Shown: piece by piece, positions 1 through 8,097 of the stretch
Layout: every line of letters starts with the position of its first letter
Numbering within the stretch: the stretch's first letter is position 1
Origin: Bartonella sp. M0283
GTDB taxonomy: Bacteria > Pseudomonadota > Alphaproteobacteria > Rhizobiales > Rhizobiaceae
DNA: 64,000 nt
Direction of reading: 5' to 3'
Assembly: GCF_016100455.1 (NCBI RefSeq)
Contig: NZ_JACFSK010000001.1
Location: 248,001-312,000, forward strand
The notes under the pieces: model-generated
Told to the model about the DNA's origin: nothing
Seen by the model: the letters and a program-made list of their open reading frames with translations, nothing else
Databases searched by the model: none
Program-made: the position numbers and the translations under genes

Positions 1-106
1 TTCCCCCGACCGCTTTCGTTTTCCGCTCTGAAACCTTTTGCCCCCGAGAGGCTTTCACCCGCACTGAATTCTTTCCCCCGACTGCTTTCGTTTTCCGCTC
101 TGAAGC
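1..106. repeat. Two-copy direct repeat, 72-bp period
   Basis: A 33-bp segment beginning TTCCCCCGAC at position 1 recurs at 73 with a single mismatch (C/T at the eleventh base). The spacing is 72 bp. The repeat continues to the window edge, so the true copy number to the left is unknown. No coding function is visible. Confidence 0.75.
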
Positions 107-1116
107 TTTGGGTAGCCATGTTTCGGTGGCTTTTCAAAATTTTCTTTTCCGTCATCACATTCTGACAAGCCGAAAATTCCTGATCGTCTGAAAAATGTTC
201 ACCCTCAACGCGTCCGGTCGACATACGCAATCCCTCGAATTTTTAAAGTTGATAAAAAAGGTATAGATTGAGAAACAGTTAAAAAAATATTTAAACCTAA
301 TGTCAACACTCAAGTTTTAGAATAGTTCAAAATTTCAGTAAAACGTGTTGAATAATAATCACTTAGAAACGAAAAAAAATAAAATTCTAAAATATAGAAT
401 GCAACTATCGGCATGTGGATAGTTTTTCATTTATCGTTCTACTATTTATTTATAGGGGTGAAATAAAATATATTTTCGAATCGAAACGGGAATCATCGTT
501 ATATTCCAGATAAGACACGAAATTCAGTCGACAGAATAACTGTTATCTTGTTGAAATATTATGAACGACAATCAGAAAAAATAGCAAAAAAGGGCGAGAA
601 AATCGGAGATAAATTTAAAGAAAGTCCATGAAAAGAGCCGAAGAATTTAAACCTCTATAATCCGGCATTATCCGTTCTTTTTCGTTCTTGTCGGTCAAAA
701 ATCAGGGCTTTGTGCGCTGCAAGTTTGCAACACGACAATTGATTGAACCGGTTACGATTTGGCTTTTAAAAAACAGGCGGGCAGAACAGAAAAATGGAGA
801 GCGGCTTTTCAAAGTTTGAATTTTCAAAAACCCCGAATTTTTAAAAAACCGGTTTTAAAAAACTGCTTTGGTTTTATGCACGCCACGTTGAAGGCAATAG
901 GCTCTCGATGGGTGATTTTCATTTCCGGCAAGAAACTTCGTAACAGTTTCCAAGGAAAACAAGAAACTTTGTCACACTTTTCAAGGAAACCTGCGTCATT
1001 TACCCCAAAGGAGTCTATTCAAGCGTCGTGCCGGTCTTTTTAGCATTTTATAATTTCAGCATTTTATGAAATGCAGAAGTGTGATGAAGTACAAAGTTTT
1101 GAAATTTCAGCTTTTT
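107..1116. other. Gene-free AT-rich region
   Basis: About 1 kb with no convincing gene on either strand. Short open frames exist (for example 759-1043) but are Lys/Phe-rich products of AT-rich DNA, lack a plausible ribosome binding site and look like no known protein. I see no RNA gene or mobile element here. Confidence 0.6.
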
Positions 1117-1515
1117 TTATTTTCCTTTATATTGCTTGTCGGTCACTTCTTCCATCCAGTTGGCACTTTTGCCATCAACTGTTTCCTGTATGGCATAATG
1201 TGACATTGCCGTGTCGGGGGCTGCACCATGCCAATGTTTTTCACCCGCTTCAAACCAGACAATATCTCCGGCAAAAACTTCTTTCACTTCGCCATTTTCA
1301 CGGCCGATAAACCCGCGCCCGAATGTGATAATCAAAGCCTGCCCCTTCGGGTGCGTGTGCCAATGCGTGCGTGCTCCGGGCTCGAAGGTGACATGACCGG
1401 CAAGAAGGTTTGACCCTTGATGCGGGTCGATTGCCGGATCAAGTCTCACCCGACCGGTAAAAAACTCGTCCGGAACTTTGCCGGAAGGGCGGCTGCCACT
1501 TCTTTTAATTTCCAT
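1117..1515 (-). CDS. Cupin-domain protein
   Basis: A 132-residue single-domain cupin. The two cupin motifs are visible: the His-rich H-W-H-T-H-P-K-G segment around residue 50 and the later E-x-x-W-H-G-A segment. These provide the usual His/Glu metal site of the barrel. Such small cupins are carboxymuconolactone-decarboxylase-associated or quercetinase-like proteins; the substrate cannot be told from sequence. The start is placed at the ATG whose complement ends at 1515, preceded by AGGGAAG; an upstream in-frame start would add about 31 residues without cupin character. It is soluble, with no signal peptide. Confidence 0.85.
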   Translation of the reverse strand: MEIKRSGSRPSGKVPDEFFTGRVRLDPAIDPHQGSNLLAGHVTFEPGARTHWHTHPKGQALIITFGRGFIGRENGEVKEVFAGDIVWFEAGEKHWHGAAPDTAMSHYAIQETVDGKSANWMEEVTDKQYKGK

Positions 1516-1625
1516 TGTTTTTCTTCCCTGAAATGTAGTTTGGTTATGAGTTCCGGCTTTGCTTTGGATTACAATATTTAAGCGCTGCCAACAAAAACAT
1601 TCTCCCAAACATTTTTCCCGAACGT

Positions 1626-1714
1626 TCTTTGAAAGCGCATGAACAGTACCCGCAAAAACACTTTTCCAAACAGTCTTTGAAAGCGCATGAATATTATTGG
1701 CTGAAAGCGCATGG
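1626..1714. repeat. Short degenerate direct repeats
   Basis: The motif CTTTGAAAGCGCATGAA occurs at about 1628 and 1675, with a shortened CTGAAAGCGCATGG at 1701. The spacing of about 47 bp and the similar flanks show a local duplication in non-coding DNA between two leftward genes. Confidence 0.6.
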
Positions 1715-1773
1715 GGCTTTGCCGGTTTGGGCTTTTGCTCGCTCGGTCAAGCCAAGCGCCAACAAGTTTTGTT

Positions 1774-1821
1774 GTGAGCGGGGCTTGTCGTGAGCGGGGC
1801 TTGTCGTGAGCGGGGCTTGTT
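1774..1821. repeat. 16-bp tandem repeat, three copies
   Basis: GTGAGCGGGGCTTGTC is repeated head to tail at 1774, 1790 and 1806, the last copy ending in TT instead of TC. It lies in the gap between the cupin gene and the alcohol dehydrogenase. It is a slippage-prone tract of no visible function. Confidence 0.85.
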
Positions 1822-1885
1822 GTGCGCCCCGCTTTCGAGTTTAAAACCTTTTTTCCGGAATGAAGTCTCCCGAACAATACGGCTT

Positions 1886-2935
1886 TCAGAATGAGGCCAT
1901 GTCGATGACAAAGCGGTATTTCACATCGCTTTTGAGCATGCGTTCATAAGCCTTGTCGATTTCCTGAGCTTTGATGAGCTCGATATCGGCGGTAATGTTG
2001 TGTTTGCCACAAAAATCCAGCATTTCCTGTGTTTCGGCAATGCCGCCAATGCAAGAGCCGGCAAACGAACGACGTGCCATAATGAGGTTGAAAACGCCAA
2101 CCGGCAAAGGTTCGGCCGGTGCACCAACCTGCACCAATGTGCCATTGACTTTAAGAAGGTCGAGATAAGCGTCGATATTGTGCTTGGCCGCAATGGTGTC
2201 GATAATAAGATCAAGCGTTTTTGCCGCTTTTGCTAGGTTTTCGCTGTCGCGTGTCAAAACCACATGATGGGCACCAAGACGACGCGCATCGGCTTCTTTG
2301 GAAGGCGAGGTGGTGAGCATCGTCACGTCAGCCCCCATAGCGTGGGCAAGTTTCACCGCCATATGACCCAAACCGCCAAGACCGGCAACGCCCACTTTCA
2401 TGCCTTTTCCCGCTTTCCAGTGGCGCAATGGCGAATAGGTGGTGATACCTGCGCAAAGGAGCGGTGCTGCTCCTGCAAGATCAAGATTTTCCGGTACCGA
2501 CAAAACAAAATTGTCGTTCACCACAATGCGTTTGGAATAGCCGCCGAACGTATAACGGTCTTTTCCGGTCTCAGGGTCTGGGCTGTTATAGGTAAGGGTG
2601 TTGCCTTTTTCGCAATATTGTTCAAGTCCCGCACGGCAGCAATCGCACGTTCCGCAGGAATTGACCATGCAGCCCACACCCACCGTGTCACCTTCTTTGA
2701 AACGGGTTACTTTTTTACCCACGCGGCGCACCTTACCGACAATTTCATGACCTGGCACACAAGGATAAAGTGTGCCCGCCCAGTCACTGCGCGCGGTGTG
2801 AAGGTCGGAATGGCAAACGCCGCAATAGCGAATTTCAATATCTACATCATGGTCAAGCGGGTCACGCCGCTCGAATGTGAAAGGATGGAATGTCTTATCA
2901 GGGCCGTCAACGGCAAATGCATCACATGTAAACAT
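1886..2935 (-). CDS. Zinc-dependent NAD(P) alcohol dehydrogenase (YahK/cinnamyl-ADH type)
   Basis: A 349-residue medium-chain dehydrogenase/reductase, full length for the family, that interconverts aldehydes and alcohols with NAD(P)H in the cytosol. The catalytic zinc motif C-G-V-C-H-S-D-L-H is near residue 38, followed by G-H-E at about 62. The structural-zinc cysteines lie in the C-G-T-C-D-C-C segment and a later cysteine near residues 95-109. The Rossmann glycine motif G-L-G-G-L-G-H is near residue 185. Family members such as E. coli YahK and AdhC prefer NADPH and reduce a broad range of aldehydes. The start has AAAGGAAA about 8 bases upstream. It appears to be monocistronic, followed by repeats and the cupin gene on the same strand. 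Confidence 0.93.
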   Translation of the reverse strand: MFTCDAFAVDGPDKTFHPFTFERRDPLDHDVDIEIRYCGVCHSDLHTARSDWAGTLYPCVPGHEIVGKVRRVGKKVTRFKEGDTVGVGCMVNSCGTCDCCRAGLEQYCEKGNTLTYNSPDPETGKDRYTFGGYSKRIVVNDNFVLSVPENLDLAGAAPLLCAGITTYSPLRHWKAGKGMKVGVAGLGGLGHMAVKLAHAMGADVTMLTTSPSKEADARRLGAHHVVLTRDSENLAKAAKTLDLIIDTIAAKHNIDAYLDLLKVNGTLVQVGAPAEPLPVGVFNLIMARRSFAGSCIGGIAETQEMLDFCGKHNITADIELIKAQEIDKAYERMLKSDVKYRFVIDMASF

Positions 2936-3420
2936 ATAGGAAATTTCCTTTGAATAGTTGTTTTACTATCGGTTTTGCTTCATTTTGCTTTTTTGTTTTT
3001 TTACTTTTTTGTTTTCCGGTTTTGAATACCGTTTTTATTTCTCCGGTTTTTTTAAAGCTCAAGCGGCGGTATTTCATCCGAAATTGAAATCATCCGGTTT
3101 CATCCTCTTTCCTTGCACAAGCAATCATTCGCTTTTTACCGGTTTTATAAGCGCAATTCTTGTTTAAAAAATTCCGCTCTTTTTAAAAAAATCCGGTTTC
3201 CCCAAGAAAATGACTGTCAAAAATGAAACGGTTTAACCGCAAATAGAAAGCGTCAATTCTATTTCCGGTTGTTTCGGGCTCAATTCTTTTTCCTGTTAAT
3301 AACAACTATATTCTTCAAGACGATTTTGATAAGCTCTATCAAGATCATTGGGCTTATGAATTTTTTTCATAAAAGCCGACAAGTAGAAAATAATCGTGCG
3401 GCAAAACAGAAAGTGGAAAA
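2936..3420. other. Divergent intergenic region
   Basis: About 485 bp of T-rich then A-rich DNA between two divergent oxidoreductase genes. Promoters for both should lie here, but I do not see a convincing -35/-10 pair, and there is no other gene. Confidence 0.5.
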
Positions 3421-4287
3421 ATGGCAAAAGTGGCTTTTATCGGTTTGGGTGTGATGGGCTATCCTATGGCAGGGCATTTGAAAAAAGCCGGCCATGATGT
3501 GACGGTTTATAACCGCACGGCAAAAAAGGCGGAAAAATGGGTAGAGGAGTTTCACGGCAAAAAAGCCGATACACCGGCAGAAGCGGCAAAGGGTCAGGAT
3601 ATTGTTTTTGCCTGTGTCGGCAATGACAATGATATAAGAGAAGTCACAACCGGCAAGGATGGCGCGTTCAAAACAATGGCAAGGGGAAGCGTTTTTGTCG
3701 ACCATACGACAGATTCGGCAAAGGTTGCCCGCGAGCTTGAAGGGGAAGCGGAAAAATGCGGCATCGGTTTTATCGACGCGCCGGTTTCAGGTGGTCAGGC
3801 CGGTGCCGAGAACGGCAAACTCACCATTATGTGCGGTGGTAAGAAGGACATATTTGAAAAAACTGCCGATGTCATGAAAGCCTATGGCATTTCGGTAAAG
3901 CGGCTGGGAAAAAGCGGCAGCGGGCAATTGTGCAAAATGGTCAACCAGATTTGTCTTGCCGGTGCTGTTCAAGGCCTTGCCGAAGGGCTTGCTTTCGGTA
4001 AAAAAGCCGGCCTTGATATGAACGAGGTTCTTGATGTCATTTCCAAGGGGGCGGCCGGTTCATGGCAAATGTCGAACCGCGGCACAACGATGGTTGAAGG
4101 CAAATTCGATTTCGGCTTTGCTGTTGACTGGATGAGAAAAGATCTCGGCATCTGCCTTGATGAAGCGCGCAGTAACGGCGCGGTTTTGCCGGTCACTGCT
4201 TTGATCGACCAGTTTTATGCCGATATTCAGGCAGAAAATGGCGGCCGGCTTGATACGTCAAGCCTTATCAAACGGCTCCCGCAATAG
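3421..4287 (+). CDS. NAD(P)-dependent beta-hydroxyacid dehydrogenase (HIBADH/GarR family)
   Basis: A 288-residue enzyme. The N-terminal Rossmann motif G-L-G-V-M-G-Y-P-M-A at residues 8-17 binds the dinucleotide, followed by the typical Y-N-R-T at about 31. The substrate segment D-A-P-V-S-G-G near residue 120 and the catalytic lysine in G-Q-L-C-K-M-V-N-Q near residue 170 are characteristic of 3-hydroxyisobutyrate and tartronate-semialdehyde reductases. The length is normal. The exact substrate (2-hydroxy-3-oxopropionate, 3-hydroxyisobutyrate or a succinic semialdehyde-like compound) cannot be decided. The gene stands alone. Confidence 0.92.
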   Translation: MAKVAFIGLGVMGYPMAGHLKKAGHDVTVYNRTAKKAEKWVEEFHGKKADTPAEAAKGQDIVFACVGNDNDIREVTTGKDGAFKTMARGSVFVDHTTDSAKVARELEGEAEKCGIGFIDAPVSGGQAGAENGKLTIMCGGKKDIFEKTADVMKAYGISVKRLGKSGSGQLCKMVNQICLAGAVQGLAEGLAFGKKAGLDMNEVLDVISKGAAGSWQMSNRGTTMVEGKFDFGFAVDWMRKDLGICLDEARSNGAVLPVTALIDQFYADIQAENGGRLDTSSLIKRLPQ

Positions 4288-4818
4288 TCGCGCGACAGTT
4301 ATTTATCCTGTTACAGTGATTTTTTGACTTTAGGGAACTTTTTGCAGCCTTTTCAGCCTTTTCGGCTTTACGGCTTTTTCGGCTTTTTGTGACCTTGTGA
4401 GTGATTTTCGCACGTTTTTTTCTACGCTTACATAAATACTCGTGTCATAAAAAGCCCGGCAAACTATCCGGTCAAGCTCCTGCCTGTTTGACAAGGCCGT
4501 CGTTTTACCAATCAGTTTTACCAATCGCTCTTCTTTTAAATCGACTTTATTGCGCTTTCATCTTCATTGGCGGAAAGCGCAATAGTGCCGAAAAGTTGTT
4601 ATTGCCAACATTTTTTTGAAGCGCGAAACCACGCCATCCGGTCGGAATTGCCCCCTTTATCTTCTGTTTTTAAAGGAATGCGGCTATTTCCGGCGTTTGG
4701 TTCTTTTCATTGACCAATATGTCCATTGAAAAATTGTGGAAAGAAAACATCGGAAAGCAAGTAGGGACAAAAAAATAGCGGGAGCTTTGTTATATCAAAT
4801 CGTGGAACGCGTTTTTGC
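4288..4818. other. Non-coding region before the 182-bp repeats
   Basis: Gene-free sequence with short internal repeats of the type TTCGGCTTT. The last 30 bases, ending in GTTTTTGC at 4818, resemble the end of one subunit of the tandem array that follows. No gene is visible. Confidence 0.5.
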
Positions 4819-5362
4819 GATAATGCCGCAAAAGCAGGAATGTGCGGCCTACAACATCAATTCCTGATGCAGGTTTTTGCAATACCGGAAAGGGATAAAA
4901 GGCAGCCTGGTCTATCAACTCGTGACGCAAGTTTTCTTCCGCAAGTCCGGAACGGGACAAAAGCCGACTTGCTGCATCGAACCGTCATGAAGTTTTTTGC
5001 GATAATGCCGCAAAAGCAGGAATGTGCGGCCTACTACATCAATTCCAGATGCTGGTTTTTGCAATACCGGAAAGGGATAAAAGGCAGCCTGGTCTATCAA
5101 CTCGTGACGCAAGTTTTCTTCCGCAAGTCCGGAAGGGGACAAAAGCCAACTTGCTGCATCGAACCGTGATGAAGTTTTTTGCGATAATGCCGCAAAAGCT
5201 GGAATGTGCGGCCTACTACATCAATTCCTGATGCAGGTTTTTGCAATACCGGAAAGGGATAAAAGGCAGCCTGGTCTATCAACTCGTGACGTAAGTTTTC
5301 TTCCGCAAGTCCGGAACGGGATAAAAGCCAACTTGCTGCATCGAACCGTGATGAAGTTTTTT
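4819..5362. repeat. 182-bp higher-order tandem repeat, three copies
   Basis: A 182-bp unit is repeated at 4819, 5001 and 5183 with only a few substitutions, and a partial fourth copy starts near 5363. Each unit contains three diverged subunits of 62, 62 and 58 bp, each opening with a variant of AATACCGGAAAGGGA and closing with a variant of GTTTTTTGC. The array is therefore a repeat of repeats. Open frames run through it because 182 bp is not a multiple of three and several frames are stop-poor; none looks like a real protein. Confidence 0.9.
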
Positions 5363-5444
5363 GCGGCAATACCGTAATAACAGTTTTTTGCTTGTTCGTT
5401 CCGCTTTGAAAAGTGGAGCAATAAATTACTTTTACGGAAAAATG

Positions 5445-5517
5445 TCCGGCATGTGACAGATAAATCCGGCATGTGACAGATAAATATGTGAAAAATGTCC
5501 GGCATGTGACAGATAAA
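5445..5517. repeat. 20-bp direct repeat, three copies
   Basis: TCCGGCATGTGACAGATAAA occurs at 5445-5464, 5465-5484 and 5498-5517. The first two copies are directly adjacent; the third is offset by 13 bp. No function is visible. Confidence 0.85.
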
Positions 5518-6705
5518 ACCCGATACGCTTCCGCCCAATCAAAGCCTGTTTTCACTCAGCCTATTCCATAAACCGCGATAGTTATCCGGCAAAGAAAATA
5601 AAAAAGAAAATAAATCAAATAGTTAGTTATTGAAACCAAGCGAATGATTATCATTTTCAAAGTTTTCCACAGGCTGAAAGCAGTTCAACAGCAGCTGAAA
5701 GGGGAAAAAAAGGCAAAAAACGTCCATCAAAAATCACCAAATCGTAAAACGAGAAGTAACAAATAGAAAAGGACAGTGTGTCAGCGTTTTGCATTTTCGA
5801 AACGTTCGCCAGTGCTCTTTATATCCGTCAACGTTCGTCTTTTGATCGTCCAAATTCATAATCGCAAACCGGTATCATGTTCGGCTTGCACCTTTAATTT
5901 TAAAATCCGGCCTGATCAGTCAAAAACAATTACAAACATAAGTTGTAATAAAGTCCAACCGGCTGCATTTGGTTGTGGCTCAATATTTTTCTCCGCCCGA
6001 ATTTCCGGTTTTAATTTTGCAACAATCTTGAAGAGGCTCGCCCAAAAACACGATAATTAGTCGGCAAAATAAAAAAACAATAATGAAATCAATATATTAT
6101 AAATTGAAAAATAAGACAAAATTGATAATTATCAGTTTTTCCACAGGCTGCAGGCTTCAATTCTGCCAAGAAACAGCCGAAAACAGTTCAAAATCGGGGT
6201 GTTTTTGAAGTGGAAACCACGGAAAAGAGAAAATAGCTGTCTGTTAAAGGATGTTTTTTAAAATCAGACCAAAAACGTTTCGACATCTGCCCGCTACCAA
6301 CAATTAAAACACAAGTCACAATGGAAGAATAAGCAACAATGGAAGGGCAAGGTATAATGGAAGAACAAGGCTAAGCTTCGCCTGTTAAAGCAGGTCACTA
6401 ATATATGCTCTTCTATTTGTCAGAAAATTTTTGACATTTTAACGCTCTATAACGCCCCGGTCGTGATCGAAAAATTGCTCTCGCGGGCGGCTTTTGTGAA
6501 TGCGGATGCCCCACGTCTTTTGCGAATGCATATGGTCATCGAATGCCCAATGCGTATGGGCATCGAATGCCCGTCAAAAGATGGACAACGTTTTGACCGG
6601 GCAGTTTTTTAGTCACGTTTTTTAAACAAAAAGTCTTGGAGGTTAAAAGAAGGTTCAGCTTTATAGAGGAAGCGGCAAGAAAATATTTTGTGCCGAAACG
6701 TTAAC
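5518..6705. other. Gene-free AT-rich region
   Basis: Almost 1.2 kb with no supportable gene. The sequence TTATCATTTTCAAAGTTTTCCACAGGCTG near 5645 has a diverged counterpart near 6125 (both contain TTTTCCACAGGCTG), marking an old internal duplication about 480 bp apart. GAATGC-containing short repeats occur around 6497-6570. Confidence 0.5.
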
Positions 6706-6877
6706 GTATCAGAAGCGCCAATCTATGAGAAGCGCACTGTATCAAAAGCACAATCTATGAGAAGCACATTGTATCAAAAGCACAATCTATGAGAAGCGCA
6801 CTGTATCAGAAGCGCCAATCTATGAGAAGCACAATGTATCAAAAGCACAATCTATGAGAAGCGCAATGTACCAAAAC
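6706..6877. repeat. 32/33-bp tandem repeat, about five copies
   Basis: A unit containing GTATCA(A/G)AAGC and CAATCTATGAGAAGC repeats at 6706, 6739, 6771, 6803, 6836 and partly 6868, giving periods of 33, 32, 32, 33 and 32 bp. Copies alternate between GCGC and GCAC in the middle. The array ends only about 35 bp beyond the 3' end of the leftward LacI-type regulator gene. Confidence 0.85.
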
Positions 6878-6912
6878 AAGAAAACTCGTGCCTTATTTTA
6901 TCGTGCCTGATT

Positions 6913-7929
6913 TCATATCTGTCTCGTACGGGCTTTCAAGGTTGAACCGCGAACAATCAATTTGCTTTTCAAAACGGTTTGCAGCACCGGTTTTAGCGGG
7001 TTTTCAAGCCTTTCCATCAAACAATGATAGGCTTCGCGGGCAATGTCGCCAACCGGCTGGGCAATGGTGGTAATGCCGTTAAAAACAAGGTCCATCCACG
7101 GTTCGTCATCAAAGGCGGCAAAAGCCAGTTGATCGGGCACAACAAGACCGGATTTTTTTAAAAATGCCGCCGCTTTTAAAGCGAGACCCCCATTGGTGAG
7201 GATGAGCGCATCGCTATCGGGATTTTTTGCAAGCGCATTTTTTAAAGATTTTGCCAAATTATCTTTTCCGTGCTTTACGGCTACACTTTCACCTGAAAGG
7301 TGAAGTGCCCTGATTGCTTCATCAAAGCCTTTTTGCCGTTCAAAACCGGTCCGGCTATCAGCTCCGTAAAGGCAAAGAATGTGTTTTCTGCCGTTTTCGT
7401 AAAGGTGTTGCACAAGTTTCTGGGCGGCAGCATGATTATCGATCAGCACTGAATCATAAATCATTTCATCGGGCGTGCGATCAACAAGAACAAGCGGGCG
7501 TTGGAGTTTTGCCGGCCTCGTTTTGCGGCTTGTTATGTGTTTGCCGCTTCTTAAAAGCGTGGGAGAAAGAATGATACCGGCAACATTTTCTTCCTCCATC
7601 AAGTCGAGATAGGCCTTTTCCTGCTCGAAATTTTCATCTGTGTTGCATAAGATCACATGCTGGTTGCGGGTTTTGGCAATATCGTCGATTGCGCGGGCAA
7701 AGCGGGTAAAAAACGGGTTCCTGATATCGGCAATGATAAGGCCTATCATATCATTGCTATGCCCGCGCAAACGGCGGGCGGCAAGGTTCGGCCGGTAACC
7801 GGTGGCAAGGATTGCCTTTTCCACTTTGCTTTTCAATTCATGGCTCACAACTTTGCCGGAAATCGCACGCGAAACGGTGGCAACCGAAACACCGGCAAGT
7901 TTTGCAACATCCTTAATTGTGGCAGCCAT
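6913..7929 (-). CDS. LacI-family regulator, probable fructose operon repressor
   Basis: A 338-residue LacI/GalR protein. Residues 1-50 form the helix-turn-helix and hinge (T-I-K-D-V-A-K-L-A-G-V-S-V-A-T-V-S-R-A), followed by a periplasmic-binding-protein-like effector domain starting near residue 60. The start at 7929 puts the helix-turn-helix at the N-terminus as in the family. The gene is divergent from the fructose PTS operon, and two LacI-type palindromes lie in the 168-bp gap. It therefore probably represses fruBKA and itself, responding to fructose 1-phosphate as FruR/Cra proteins do. That assignment rests on position and operators. Confidence 0.9.
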   Translation of the reverse strand: MAATIKDVAKLAGVSVATVSRAISGKVVSHELKSKVEKAILATGYRPNLAARRLRGHSNDMIGLIIADIRNPFFTRFARAIDDIAKTRNQHVILCNTDENFEQEKAYLDLMEEENVAGIILSPTLLRSGKHITSRKTRPAKLQRPLVLVDRTPDEMIYDSVLIDNHAAAQKLVQHLYENGRKHILCLYGADSRTGFERQKGFDEAIRALHLSGESVAVKHGKDNLAKSLKNALAKNPDSDALILTNGGLALKAAAFLKKSGLVVPDQLAFAAFDDEPWMDLVFNGITTIAQPVGDIAREAYHCLMERLENPLKPVLQTVLKSKLIVRGSTLKARTRQI

Positions 7930-7982
7930 TCGATATTTCTTTCTTTCTTCGTGCCTGAACACGATAAATAGGCGTTTTTTCC

Positions 7983-8013
7983 TTGAAAACGTTTCCAGAA
8001 TTTGCTGTAAAAT
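7983..8013 (+). promoter_or_regulatory. Possible fru operon promoter
   Basis: TTGAAA at 7983-7988 and TAAAAT at 8008-8013, separated by 19 bp, could form a promoter reading toward fruB. It would be overlapped by the first operator and followed by the second, a typical repression layout. The spacing is long, so the assignment is tentative. Confidence 0.35.
7985..7996. promoter_or_regulatory. LacI-type operator, proximal to the regulator
   Basis: GAAAACGTTTCC is a near-palindrome centred on ACGT and resembles the TGAAACGTTTCA core used by FruR/Cra proteins. It lies about 55 bp upstream of the regulator start, consistent with autoregulation. Confidence 0.7.
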
Positions 8014-8051
8014 TATATGACAGAATTAAACAGTTGCTTGATATTTTTCAA

Positions 8052-8063
8052 GAAAACGTTTTC
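8052..8063. promoter_or_regulatory. LacI-type operator, proximal to fruB
   Basis: GAAAACGTTTTC is a perfect 12-bp palindrome. It is 67 bp from the centre of the first operator and 35 bp upstream of the fruB start codon. Paired operators at this spacing could allow tetramer looping. Confidence 0.75.
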
Positions 8064-8097
8064 AATTCATTTTGAAAAAGCCCGAGGGAGGAAACCC

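Noticed and set aside
759..1043. 94-residue open frame near the left end
   Set aside because: Lys/Phe-rich, no ribosome binding site, no family resemblance; typical of AT-rich non-coding DNA here.
4819..5362. 182-bp repeats as a repetitive surface-protein gene
   Set aside because: The unit length is not a multiple of three, frames are not conserved and no start or signal peptide is present.
8017..8097. Upstream ATG as fruB start
   Set aside because: It would make the operator palindrome coding and lacks a ribosome site; GTG 8098 has a strong one.
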